NCBI GenBank assembly: GCA_900544075.1
Contig: UQTJ01000006.1
Location: 42,757-106,756, forward strand
Direction of reading: 5' to 3'
Length of the DNA stretch: 64,000 nt
Source: an uncultured Bacteroides sp.
GTDB taxonomy: Bacteria > Bacteroidota > Bacteroidia > Bacteroidales > Bacteroidaceae
Positions 53,078 through 60,581 of this stretch are shown here, in pieces. The translations under genes were made by a program, and so were the position numbers. Numbering within the stretch: the first letter of the stretch is position 1; every line of letters starts with the position of its first letter. Under the pieces are notes generated by a model. It made no database searches. It was given only the letters and a program-made list of their open reading frames with translations, and had not been told where the DNA came from.

Positions 53078-53549
53078 TGTTATAAAATCGCTCCTTCAGA
53101 CTGTTATATATCGCTAACAGTGTTTCTGTCTTGCCTATAAGCTCGTTAAGAGCTATTACCGTGTCTTTTTCGTCTATTGGATAGTCATGGGCTATGTCGT
53201 TTCTCAGTTCTCTGATATATATCCAGTCGTGCGATGACGGGATAATGCCGTAACGTTCCAAACGGTTGAGTATATCACGCATAGGGAGATATTTTATGTC
53301 CTCGTCAAGATACTCTAAAATATATCGGAATAGCTTGGCGCCCATCGCATCCTGAAGTTTCGAGAATCTGAAGATGAACTGGTCTATGCATCGGACTAAT
53401 TCTGTATCTTGTGATGCATAGTCATTCAATTGTAATGGAAGATGTGTTGACAGGTCTTCCAGTGCTCCTTTTATGCGTGCGATATGTCTGTCGCATATCT
53501 CAAATTCTCGCTCTATGCGTTCTTTGATTTCATTTCTCTTGTCCGTCAT
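53052..53549 (-). CDS. hepT: HepT-like HEPN toxin/partner
   Basis: A 165-residue protein with the HEPN motif RELRNDIAHDY, that is R-x4-H-x-Y. The Tyr is the residue AMPylated by MntA in the characterised Shewanella system, and the Arg/His pair is the RNase active site. Its start overlaps mntA by 4 bases. The C-terminal 7 residues (SATFFCI) come from the repeated promoter segment and replace the original end. The gene is longer than the usual 130-140 residues through N-terminal helices. The expected role is a toxin silenced by AMPylation. Confidence 0.83.
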   Translation of the reverse strand: MTDKRNEIKERIEREFEICDRHIARIKGALEDLSTHLPLQLNDYASQDTELVRCIDQFIFRFSKLQDAMGAKLFRYILEYLDEDIKYLPMRDILNRLERYGIIPSSHDWIYIRELRNDIAHDYPIDEKDTVIALNELIGKTETLLAIYNSLKERFYNISATFFCI

Positions 53550-53836
53550 GATAGTAAAATTCCTTTATTAAGGGCTTCCATTGCAACGTATGATGTCTCA
53601 TGATCGCCTATGATATCTATTTTCTGGTCGCCAAGTATTTCTTTCAGCATGGCGGACATCCTGATTTTTGCAAGCACTCCTTTGTCTCCTTCGGGGGTTC
53701 GCACAAGCAGGTCTATGTCTCCACCTCTTTTGCTGTCGTCTGTCCGGGAGCCGAAAAGATATACCTTTACGGACGCGCCGTATATCTTTTGGGCTACATT
53801 CAGTATTGCTTCTATTTCTTTTCTGGATAATCTCAT
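53546..53836 (-). CDS. mntA: MntA-like minimal nucleotidyltransferase antitoxin
   Basis: A 96-residue minimal nucleotidyltransferase. VYLFGSRTDDSKRGGDIDLL carries the GS...DxD motif, which binds the nucleotide and metal. KIRMSAMLKEILGDQKIDII completes the fold. It is expected to AMPylate the HepT Tyr. The gene overlaps hepT by 4 bases and is driven by copy B of the 50-bp promoter repeat, with a leader of about 46 bases. Confidence 0.88.
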   Translation of the reverse strand: MRLSRKEIEAILNVAQKIYGASVKVYLFGSRTDDSKRGGDIDLLVRTPEGDKGVLAKIRMSAMLKEILGDQKIDIIGDHETSYVAMEALNKGILLS

Positions 53837-53885
53837 AATCAGGTTCTTCGGTTATTTTCTGATTTACCTCTTATCGTCGTTTTAT

Positions 53886-53935
53886 CTGCAAATTTATATC
53901 TTTTCACTCTCAGATACAAAAAAACGTGGCACTTA
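53886..53935 (-). promoter_or_regulatory. Copy B of the 50-bp promoter repeat, driving mntA-hepT
   Basis: Same sequence as copy A with one mismatch. It holds the -33 TTTG at 53917-53920 and the -7 TAAATTTG at 53889-53896 (minus strand), 20 bases apart. Its outer end forms one arm of the terminator hairpin of the neighbouring small gene, an arrangement that copy A lacks. Confidence 0.8.
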
Positions 53936-53959
53936 ATATTAAATGTGCCACGTTTTTTT
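53918..53959. terminator. Bidirectional hairpin terminator overlapping copy B
   Basis: Perfect 15-bp inverted repeat AAAAAAACGTGGCAC / GTGCCACGTTTTTTT with a 12-base loop (53933-53944). The T7 run follows the stem on either strand. On the minus strand it ends the small gene whose stop is at 53964. Confidence 0.88.
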
Positions 53960-53963
53960 AGTG

Positions 53964-54136
53964 TTATCTCTTCCGCGACAGCTCCAATACGCAATAATAC
54001 AGACGCTTGGCTGCCTTCTTCAGCTTGGCTGTGTCGGACTTGCTGAGATTACCGTTCTTGAAACGGACGTAGAGCACATCGGAAAATGCATTGAGATAGT
54101 AGCACATCTCTTCTTCAGAAAAGTTTTTTTTCTCAT
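53964..54136 (-). pseudogene. Small basic-protein gene with a one-base frameshift in an A8 run
   Basis: From ATG at 54136 the frame MRKKTFLKKRC soon leaves the good frame and stops. Shifting by one base after the A8 run gives FSEEEMCYYLNAFSDVLYVR, FKNGNLSKSDTAKLKKAAKR and LYYCVLELSRKR, ending in a TAA at 53964. One extra A would make a single 57-residue protein, MRKKNFSEEE... The gene length of 173 bases is one short of a multiple of three. An internal start (MCYYL...) would give 47 residues. It has its own promoter box and terminator. It could be a phase-variable gene, a pseudogene, a sequencing indel or a structured RNA. Confidence 0.5.
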
Positions 54137-54190
54137 AAAAATGAAATTTTAAAGGTTAATATTTATCGGTAAACGCAACTGAATTGCTTC

Positions 54191-54231
54191 AGAAAAGTTG
54201 CGTCTGACTGTGTTTTCCATATGCAAATATA
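54191..54231 (-). promoter_or_regulatory. Promoter of the small A8-run gene
   Basis: The minus strand reads TATATTTG at 54224-54231, matching TAnnTTTG. No clear TTTG -33 element is seen. The leader of about 80 bases can pair CGCAAC with GTTGCG (54174-54202) in an imperfect hairpin. Confidence 0.5.
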
Positions 54232-54394
54232 AAAAAATCGTCTGTTTTAAGAAAAAATAAGGATAGTTAATCAAAGATTTGAATATCGGAGAAAGCGGAC
54301 AGGAGGGGGACTGCAGGCGGATTGGAAAGGGCGGAAAGGGGGAGTTTTAACATTTGGGAGGGGAGAGGATAATGACGAAATTTGGGGAAGAGAA

Positions 54395-54510
54395 TTAATA
54401 ATTAAAAATTAATAATTAAAAATTAATAATTAAAAATTAAGAACCAACGGTCAGCGAAGCTAATTAATAATTAAAAATTAAGAACTAACAACTAAAAACT
54501 TAAAAACCCA
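54395..54510. repeat. Dispersed AT-rich repeat before the DUF3987 gene
   Basis: Three tandem 14-mers TTAATAATTAAAAA (54395-54436) are followed by the core AACGGTCAGCGAAGCTA (54446-54462). A second AT-rich stretch and ACTAACAACTAAAAACTT then run up to the start codon. A purine- and G-rich stretch (54295-54385) precedes it. No promoter box was identified on the plus strand. Confidence 0.6.
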
Positions 54511-54515
54511 AATAA

Positions 54516-56966
54516 ATGAACATCACATTATTCAGCAACCTTTACAGCAAGGAGGCTCAGGGCGTGATAGACGCCGCGGAATGGAGAGATGCCATCAGGG
54601 ATGGCAAGTACAGAACTATAGTGGAGAAGATTCGTTCCTTTATAGAAAAAGGTATGAAGGACGAGGCGAGGGAGTGGAAGATGAAGCTGCCGGCCGTGGT
54701 CTTTGCGGGGGACTGCCGTATGGGGCGGTTCTTTGCGAAGACAACGGCGAGGACGGGGTGGCTCATGTTTGACTTCGACAATCTGACTCCGCAACAGGTG
54801 AAGGCGGCACGCGACCTGCTCATAGTGTTCGAATGGGTGGTGATGGTGCATGTCACTTCGTCGGGACGCGGACTGAGGGTGGTGGTGAACGGCGGTATGG
54901 TGCACATAGATGTGTATCGCAACGCGTACGAGAAGGTGGCGGAGGGTCTGAAGGCTCTGACGGGACTGGAACCTGACATGCAGTGTAAGGACTTCGCTCG
55001 CACGAGTCTGGCTTCGTACGACCCGGAGGTGTATTATAACCCGGAGGCTGCGGTGTTCGACTATGGCACGGAGGGTAATCCGCTGAACTATGTGCCGGCT
55101 GTGGGACCGGACACATCGGAGGACTTCCGCGTACAGTCGGCACGGTCCGCTATGGGGAACAGCCGCAATGTGGACACTCAGGCGGTGATAGACCGTTTCT
55201 TCGAGAATAATGCGTACACGGAGGGGAGCCGCCATGAAACTCTGCTCTACCTCGGGAAGTATCTGCGATGGATGGGTGTGGAGAGTTGGCAGCTTGATGA
55301 TGCAGTGGCCCGTGCATGCAGCCGTGCGGTACAGCCGGGGATGCCGGAGAAGGAGGTGAGGAACGCTGTGGTCTGGGGGTATGAGCATGGCACTGAGGGG
55401 ATGAAGAGCGGGGAGCCGGTTGGGTTCAGGGTTCACAAAGGCTCTATAGGTTATGTCGCCCGTGAGGCATTTTCGCAAGCATCTGATAATCAGGGAATGA
55501 CGAAAAATGAAATTTCTGAAAACGGAGATTTTCCGGGGGAAGGTTCAGATGTGCTGAACCTAAATGAACAGGAGGTTCAGGACGAGGATGAGGTGATAGA
55601 ACAGACGTGTCCGGTTCTGCCTGATGAGATATTCGGAACCATGCCGGAGAGTCTGCTGAAACTGCTGTCGACGGCCAAGGACAGGAAGGAGAGGGATGTG
55701 CTTCTGCTGTCGTGCATCACGGTGCTGAGCGGTCTGTTTCCGGCCCTGAGGACCATGTATGGCAATGTGAAGTATTCGGCCCATCTGTACACCTGTTTCG
55801 TGGCTTATGCGGGTGCCGGTAAGGGTATGGCGGTGCATGCTTCTCTGTTAGGAAAGAAGATTCATGCGGAACTGGAGAGGAGATACAAGGAGGCCAAGAA
55901 GGAGTATGAACTGAAGCTGCTGGAATGGGAGCTGGAGGTGAGGACGGCCTTCAAGGAGAAGAGGAAGCCTAACATAGAGATGAAGCCTGAGGAACCGGAG
56001 AGGGACCAGCTGTTCATGCCGCCCAATATCTCGAAGAGCCAGATGATGCATACGCTGAGGGATGCGAAGTTGCACGGCAATATCCTGATGGTATCGGAGA
56101 TTGATGCCCTGGCAGAGGCTCTGAGGACTGACTACGGCAAGCAGACGGCCGAGCTGAGAATGATTTTCCATCACGAGACGGTGGGGCAGAGTTATAAGAC
56201 GGACAGGGAGCCGGTGGAGGTGGAGGCACCGATGTTGGCTCTGCTGATGTCGGGCACTCCGAATCAGCTCGTAAGCTTCATAAAGACGATAGAGGACGGT
56301 ATGTACAGCCGTTTCCTGTTCTATATACTGAAGGCCGACTATAAGTGGAAATCGCAGTCGCCGCTGTCGGAGAGGGGTAATATAGATATCAGCGAGCTGT
56401 TTGAGGATATCTCCGAGAGGCTGAAGGTGAACTTCTTCAGTTCCCTGGGCAAGAGGGTGATGATTAACTTCACGGAGGAGCAGTGGGAGAAGCATGATAA
56501 TGTATTCGGGGCGCATCTGGCGATAGTGGCTGCAGAGGGCAATCCTCATATGGCGGCCATTGTGTTCAGAAGCGGTCTGATGGTACTCAGGGTGGCGATG
56601 GTGCTGAGCGGACTGAGGATGCTGGAGGCGGGATGGCAGGTGACGGAATTCACTTGTCAGGACGAGGATTTCGACAGTGCGATGGCTATAGTGCAATACT
56701 GCATGAAGCATTCGACCAACATCACGACAATGCTGATGGAAAAGACTTCGAGAAACAAAATTTCGGGCTTCTACAAGGTGATGCCTGTACTGAAAAGTAT
56801 GGATGAAAAATTTAGGTTCACCGATTTTAAAAGTGAGGCCCTAAAACGCGGAATTTGTGACAGTACGATGAAAAGGGCGCTGAAAAGATATCTCGAAAGT
56901 GGCTTATTATCAAAGCGTTGCAATATCTACAAGAAAAGCGAGCTTCTGCTTAAAGGGTTTATATAA
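54516..56966 (+). CDS. BT4734-N / DUF3987 primase-helicase-like protein
   Basis: An 816-residue protein. The N-terminal BT4734-like (VirE-N) domain (about 1-180) contains FAGDCRMGRFFAKTTARTGW and LMFDFDNLTPQQ. A PriCT-like segment near 215-290 (NAYTEGSRHETLLYLGKYLR) follows. The DUF3987 ATPase-like domain (about 370-740) contains TCFVAYAGAGKGMAVHASLL. It resembles replication or primase genes carried by Bacteroidales islands, and such proteins often sit with DUF4248 genes near capsule loci. It is flanked by a strong hairpin terminator. The function is unproven; the P-loop-like GAGKG is only a partial Walker A. Confidence 0.82.
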   Translation: MNITLFSNLYSKEAQGVIDAAEWRDAIRDGKYRTIVEKIRSFIEKGMKDEAREWKMKLPAVVFAGDCRMGRFFAKTTARTGWLMFDFDNLTPQQVKAARDLLIVFEWVVMVHVTSSGRGLRVVVNGGMVHIDVYRNAYEKVAEGLKALTGLEPDMQCKDFARTSLASYDPEVYYNPEAAVFDYGTEGNPLNYVPAVGPDTSEDFRVQSARSAMGNSRNVDTQAVIDRFFENNAYTEGSRHETLLYLGKYLRWMGVESWQLDDAVARACSRAVQPGMPEKEVRNAVVWGYEHGTEGMKSGEPVGFRVHKGSIGYVAREAFSQASDNQGMTKNEISENGDFPGEGSDVLNLNEQEVQDEDEVIEQTCPVLPDEIFGTMPESLLKLLSTAKDRKERDVLLLSCITVLSGLFPALRTMYGNVKYSAHLYTCFVAYAGAGKGMAVHASLLGKKIHAELERRYKEAKKEYELKLLEWELEVRTAFKEKRKPNIEMKPEEPERDQLFMPPNISKSQMMHTLRDAKLHGNILMVSEIDALAEALRTDYGKQTAELRMIFHHETVGQSYKTDREPVEVEAPMLALLMSGTPNQLVSFIKTIEDGMYSRFLFYILKADYKWKSQSPLSERGNIDISELFEDISERLKVNFFSSLGKRVMINFTEEQWEKHDNVFGAHLAIVAAEGNPHMAAIVFRSGLMVLRVAMVLSGLRMLEAGWQVTEFTCQDEDFDSAMAIVQYCMKHSTNITTMLMEKTSRNKISGFYKVMPVLKSMDEKFRFTDFKSEALKRGICDSTMKRALKRYLESGLLSKRCNIYKKSELLLKGFI

Positions 56967-57058
56967 TATAAGGGGTGAACCCTGAACCTAAACCGCATTT
57001 TTCGGAGTGGAATTTATGGCTCCGGAAAGCCTCGGAAAAACGCTTCGTCGTTCGAAGT

Positions 57059-57100
57059 AAAACGCCCCGTCGTTTAAGGTAAAACGACGGGGCGTTTTTT
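57059..57100 (+). terminator. Terminator of the DUF3987 gene
   Basis: Stem of 15 bp, AACGCCCCGTCGTTT (57061-57075) and AAACGACGGGGCGTT (57082-57096), then a T run. A related partial motif CGCTTCGTCGTTCGAAG lies just upstream (57041-57057). Confidence 0.88.
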
Positions 57101-57149
57101 GAGGGGGGGGATTTCCACTGAAGAAATTCACTTTTTCTCTTGGTTATTT

Positions 57150-57170
57150 ATAACAAATATGTTATATTTG
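57150..57170 (+). promoter_or_regulatory. hicAB promoter with overlapping dyad operator
   Basis: TATATTTG at 57163-57170 is an exact -7 box, 28 bases before hicA. It overlaps the perfect dyad ATAACA-AATA-TGTTAT (57150-57165), a candidate operator for HicB. A TTGG lies about 20 bases upstream as a weak -33 element. Confidence 0.65.
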
Positions 57171-57197
57171 CAGTCGTAAACAAATGCTCTTTGAATT

Positions 57198-57383
57198 ATG
57201 AAAACAACAGAGTTCTTGAAGAAGGCTGCTAAGATAGGCTGCTACTTCGTGAGCCATGGCAAAGAACACGATGTTTGGTTTAGTCCTAAAACAGGCAAAT
57301 ACTTTCGTGTTGGACGACATGGCTCGCAAGAGATTAAAGGCGGCACATTGAACAGCATGATGAAAGATGCGGACCTTAAATGA
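57198..57383 (+). CDS. hicA: HicA-family mRNA interferase toxin
   Basis: A 61-residue toxin. KKAAKIGCYFVSHGKEHDVW contains the catalytic His region, and YFRVGRHGSQEIKGGTLNSM completes the double-stranded-RNA-binding-like fold. HicA cleaves mRNA and is neutralised by HicB. The order toxin-antitoxin is standard, with the hicB start 38 bases after the hicA stop. Confidence 0.88.
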   Translation: MKTTEFLKKAAKIGCYFVSHGKEHDVWFSPKTGKYFRVGRHGSQEIKGGTLNSMMKDADLK

Positions 57384-57421
57384 CCCGCACATTTGTTTAC
57401 AAATTAAAAAAAGAACAGACA

Positions 57422-57826
57422 ATGAAAACAACAGCTATTGTGGAAATGTGGGATGACAAGACAATAAGCGTCTACGTCCCGGAATTTGACGGATTCAACC
57501 TGAATGGACAAGGAAATACTGTAGAGGAGGCCAAACAGGCCTTGATCGAAGCAGTGAATGATTACAAATCTATGCTTTCGGAGGCCGGCAAAGAAGTACC
57601 GGCTTCATTATCGGATGTCGAATTTGATTATAAGTATGATATTGCATCATTCTTTGAATGTTTCAAATTTATCAGCGTATCGACATTTGCAAAGTATGCC
57701 GGGATAAATCCATCATTAATGCGCCAGTACAAACAGCGCATAGCATTTGCTTCTGAAGCTCAAAAATCAAAGATAGAGGAAGCTATACATAGGGCAGGAA
57801 GCGAAATGCTTGCCGTGCATCTTTAA
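57422..57826 (+). CDS. hicB: HicB-family antitoxin
   Basis: From the ATG at 57422 the protein has 134 residues: an N-terminal HicB fold (KTTAIVEMWDDKTISVYVPE, FNLNGQGNTVEEAKQALIEA) and a C-terminal part (TFAKYAGINPSLMRQYKQRI) that looks like a ribbon/helix-turn-helix DNA-binding region. The start at 57380 would overlap hicA by 4 bases but adds residues outside the family pattern, so I chose the internal ATG. It is expected to repress the hicAB promoter. A hairpin terminator follows. Confidence 0.87.
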   Translation: MKTTAIVEMWDDKTISVYVPEFDGFNLNGQGNTVEEAKQALIEAVNDYKSMLSEAGKEVPASLSDVEFDYKYDIASFFECFKFISVSTFAKYAGINPSLMRQYKQRIAFASEAQKSKIEEAIHRAGSEMLAVHL

Positions 57827-57868
57827 TTGTGGCATTTGTTTACAAAAGTCCTCTTTGGAGGCAATATG

Positions 57869-57902
57869 AAAGCGGTGGGATTAAGTTCTTACCGCTTTTT
57901 TA
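57869..57902 (+). terminator. Terminator of hicAB
   Basis: AGCGGT (57871-57876) and ACCGCT (57891-57896) with a 14-base loop, then TTTTT. It lies 45 bases after the hicB stop. Confidence 0.75.
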
Positions 57903-58189
57903 TACAATAAAACATGATGTTTCCTCAAAACGTTTCATAATAAGGACAAAGCCGTACAAAGGAGGACAAACTGCCAAAGTCATAGGGAAATATCTTGCAG
58001 AACAGGCTGATTTTTAGTAACTTTACGGTATGAAGAGAGCAGATGATTAATAATTAATAATTAAGAAGTAATAATTAAAAGCTAACGGTCAACGAAGCTA
58101 AGCAGGAACCGACGGACAGTTGTCAGTTATTAGCTGTTGGTTTTAGCGGGCTGCCTCATTTTTAATTTTTCACTTTTAATTTTTAACTA
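57903..58189. repeat. Spacer with a dispersed AACGGTCAACGAAGCTA repeat before the DUF4248 gene
   Basis: No supported gene was found here. The later half holds AT-rich words (TAATTAATAATTAAG) and the core AACGGTCAACGAAGCTA at 58084-58100, matching the copies at 54446-54462 and 18524-18538. A last AT-rich stretch ends at the start codon. Confidence 0.55.
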
Positions 58190-58435
58190 ATGAACAGATA
58201 TACCGATGACGAACAGGAGGCTTTCAAGCCTCGGCTGTATAAGAAATGTGAACTGGCAATGATGTATTTCCCGAATGCCACAAAGGAATCTGCCTCCAGA
58301 AGCTTCAGGAGGTGGCTCTCAAGGTGCGGCATGATGATGAGGGAACTGGAAGCTGCGGGATATGACAAGAACCGCCAGTATCTGCTGAAACCGGAAGTGG
58401 AGATTATAGTGAAGCATCTGGGGGAACCGTATTGA
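58190..58435 (+). CDS. DUF4248 family protein
   Basis: An 81-residue protein. KPRLYKKCELAMMYFPNATK, SFRRWLSRCGMMMRELEAAG and YDKNRQYLLKPEVEIIVKHL with a final GEP are the DUF4248 pattern. Such small proteins regularly accompany the BT4734-N/DUF3987 gene near Bacteroidales capsule loci. They are helical and probably DNA-associated; function is unknown. Confidence 0.85.
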   Translation: MNRYTDDEQEAFKPRLYKKCELAMMYFPNATKESASRSFRRWLSRCGMMMRELEAAGYDKNRQYLLKPEVEIIVKHLGEPY

Positions 58436-58460
58436 GTTAATAATTAAGAATTAATAATTA

Positions 58461-58500
58461 AGAACGGTAACGGCTCTATGGTGGGAACCGTTACCGTTCT
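58461..58500. terminator. Bidirectional terminator between DUF4248 and the lipoprotein operon
   Basis: A perfect 13-bp stem, AGAACGGTAACGG (58461-58473) and CCGTTACCGTTCT (58488-58500), lies between convergent genes. TTAATGAGTTTTTTT follows on the plus strand. Confidence 0.8.
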
Positions 58501-58521
58501 TTAATGAGTTTTTTTATTGAT

Positions 58522-59469
58522 TTATTCTTCTGTGCTTATCTCTGCTGCGTCAAGGGACTTGCTCTGGGGCAGGCGGACTCTGATGGTCTTTATCTTATTG
58601 CGGTGGTAGATGATATTTCTCTCGCCGATGAAATGTTCCTGGCCGAGAGTGTCAATCCATTTCACCATGACTGTACGCCACTCATAGAAGCCGTTCTGGG
58701 CCTTGTAGTCATCATTATAAGCACCCCACGGATCGTAGAGGGCGAAATACTCAGTCTTGCTCTGCTCAGGACTTTCAAGCACTATCTCTGGGCCGTTGTA
58801 CATCTGAAATACTATCTTGCCTTCGGTGAAGTTTTCTGCCTCGACTCTTATGCCGAACATCATGGGAGCCATGTCGATGGTTACTGTACCGCCGTCGGTA
58901 GGGGTGATGATTTCGGACATGCCGAAATGGCGTTTTACGGGGGCCACTTCGTATGTTTTCATTTGTCCGTCGCTTCCAAACATATCGGTAATGCCCCGAT
59001 AAATGTAATATCCACTGAAATCGTTGGTATATTCAAATGTATTGTTCAGGATGCTGTAGAACGGTGCTGCATAGGCAGTTATTCCATCATACTCTTCATG
59101 GTAGATGAGGTCGAGGCCGTCTTCTACTACAGTTGCCATGAAATAGTATCTATCGTCCTTCCTGAGTCTTACGGATTTTATATTGTCTTTCTTGCTGAAC
59201 AGACCATATGCATATTGCAGACTATAGCTATTTCCGCTGATTTCATGGTATGAAAACACCTGGATGTAATAGAGGTCATTGCTGCCGGCACGTGAGAGTG
59301 GGGACACTTCAATGTCTGATATGGAGCCTGTACAGCTTAGGGATACCTCGACGTATTCGTCGGCTGCATCGGCATCTGCAGTGGGGATTTCTTCCTTGCT
59401 GCAAGAGGATATTCCCAGGCTGATGGCGAAAACTGCCGCAACGGCTTTTAAAAAGTTTATTTTTTTCAT
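58522..59469 (-). CDS. Fimbrillin-like lipoprotein, type B (B2)
   Basis: A 315-residue lipoprotein (lipobox GISSC after a short signal). The common core is SPLSRAGSNDLYYIQVFSYH, YAYGLFSKKDNIKSVRLRKD, RYYFMATVVEDGLDLIYHEE and a C-terminal YHRNKIKTIRVRL. It is related to the B1 gene (60582-61565), with EYVEVSLSCTGSISDIEVSP matching EYVEVALNCTGEI. The arrangement of Ser-Arg-Ala after PL matches a protease-cleavage-type site of fimbrillins, but that is a guess. It is the fourth and last gene of the operon, 21 bases after A2. Confidence 0.6.
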   Translation of the reverse strand: MKKINFLKAVAAVFAISLGISSCSKEEIPTADADAADEYVEVSLSCTGSISDIEVSPLSRAGSNDLYYIQVFSYHEISGNSYSLQYAYGLFSKKDNIKSVRLRKDDRYYFMATVVEDGLDLIYHEEYDGITAYAAPFYSILNNTFEYTNDFSGYYIYRGITDMFGSDGQMKTYEVAPVKRHFGMSEIITPTDGGTVTIDMAPMMFGIRVEAENFTEGKIVFQMYNGPEIVLESPEQSKTEYFALYDPWGAYNDDYKAQNGFYEWRTVMVKWIDTLGQEHFIGERNIIYHRNKIKTIRVRLPQSKSLDAAEISTEE

Positions 59470-59490
59470 TTTCTGACTGTTTTTAATTGA

Positions 59491-60549
59491 TTAGTTACCG
59501 GGTAATGGAACAATATCTCCGCCACCTGTAAATTCGATTTCGCCCTTACCGTCCGGCTTCATAGGTGTGTCCTCTGTAGTGACAGTTACACCACTGCTCT
59601 GGGCTTCTCCGGAGATGGTTACCTTAAGAGTGGTCATCCTGTTGCGGAAAAACTCGAAAGTTTCGTTGATGACAGGTATCTCCAGACCTTCGGGAGTCAG
59701 CTGTTTTATCATTACTGTGTGGTGTTCAGAATATTCATCGTTGCGCATCTCGTAAATCTCGTAGAGCGGGTTGAAGGAGATTATTCCGGAAGTTTCGGTA
59801 TCGGGGAATGCGATTTCCATTTCAGGGGTGCCTTCCACGCTTATAATGAGCCGGCCTTCCTTGAGGTTCTCGGCTATCACCTTAAGTCCGAACACTGTCC
59901 TTATCATGTCTATATCGACTGCAGAGGTATTGTCCGGATTGGCTGTATATATGTCGGACTCGCCGTAGTATCTGTCGATGTCGGGCATGTACCAGTATCC
60001 TTCGTTGAGAATCTCTACCTCACCATTGCTTATGCAGTAGCCGTCGAACTCATTGCCTGTAACGAACTTGTTTGTGAGTGATGTCATGAACGGCTGGCTG
60101 TATATACCGTCATTAAGACTGATTCTATTTTTGCCGTCGACTACCATGGTGGCAAGGAACTTGTACTGTTTATCCTTGTCGAGGGTGATTTTCAGTCCTT
60201 CGCCACTGTCGAAAAGGCCGTGTGCGTATGGTATGATTTCTTCTTCACCGCTGCCGACGGTATATGCCTGGATGTAATAGAGGTCGTTGCCCGGTGTTCT
60301 GCTATCGATATCTCCGGGATTGAGAATCTCGCCTGTCAGATTAATGGGAACAACGAGCTGTGTGCTTGGGATATCGGTATTGCCGCCATCTCCGTCGTCG
60401 TTATCATTTCCACCATCATCGACGTTTTCGTCGTTGTTGCCATTGCCATCGCCGTTGCCATCGTCCACTGGGGATTCCGTACATGACGCTATGCACATGG
60501 CTACAATCATAAATATGGTAGAGAATCTGTATAATATTCCGGTTTTCAT
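59491..60549 (-). CDS. Fimbrillin-like lipoprotein, type A (A2)
   Basis: A lipoprotein of about 352 residues (MKTGILYRFSTIFMIVAMCI then ASC). The start at 60549 gives a 33-base gap to B1, similar to the 34 bases between A1 and B1. An acidic low-complexity linker rich in Asp, Asn and Gly follows the Cys. The core has RTPGNDLYYIQAYTVGSGEE, YAHGLFDSGEGLKITLDKDK and SLTNKFVTGNEFDGY, then MPDIDRYYGESDIYT and IRTVFGLKVIAENL. It ends GEIEFTGGGDIVPLPGN, almost the ending of A1 (GEIEFVGGGDF). Confidence 0.6.
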   Translation of the reverse strand: MKTGILYRFSTIFMIVAMCIASCTESPVDDGNGDGNGNNDENVDDGGNDNDDGDGGNTDIPSTQLVVPINLTGEILNPGDIDSRTPGNDLYYIQAYTVGSGEEEIIPYAHGLFDSGEGLKITLDKDKQYKFLATMVVDGKNRISLNDGIYSQPFMTSLTNKFVTGNEFDGYCISNGEVEILNEGYWYMPDIDRYYGESDIYTANPDNTSAVDIDMIRTVFGLKVIAENLKEGRLIISVEGTPEMEIAFPDTETSGIISFNPLYEIYEMRNDEYSEHHTVMIKQLTPEGLEIPVINETFEFFRNRMTTLKVTISGEAQSSGVTVTTEDTPMKPDGKGEIEFTGGGDIVPLPGN

Positions 60550-60581
60550 AATGATTGGGGTTTTAATATATATTCTCATTC

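Larger units (their letters stand above)
57176..57843. repeat. 12-bp inverted repeats bracketing hicAB
   Basis: GTAAACAAATGC at 57176-57187 and its exact complement GCATTTGTTTAC at 57832-57843 lie immediately outside hicA and hicB. A third related word, ACATTTGTTTAC, sits between the two genes (57389-57400). They could be cassette boundaries or HicB binding sites. Confidence 0.6.

Noticed and set aside
53943..54152. Plus-strand frame over the small A8-run gene
   Set aside because: It begins inside the terminator hairpin and is antisense to the better-formed minus-strand frame.
54528..55478. Long minus-strand open frame opposite the DUF3987 gene
   Set aside because: It is antisense to a well-supported protein and lacks any recognisable motif.
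57829..58017. Short plus-strand open frame after hicB
   Set aside because: It starts with GTG inside an inverted repeat and spans the hicAB terminator hairpin.
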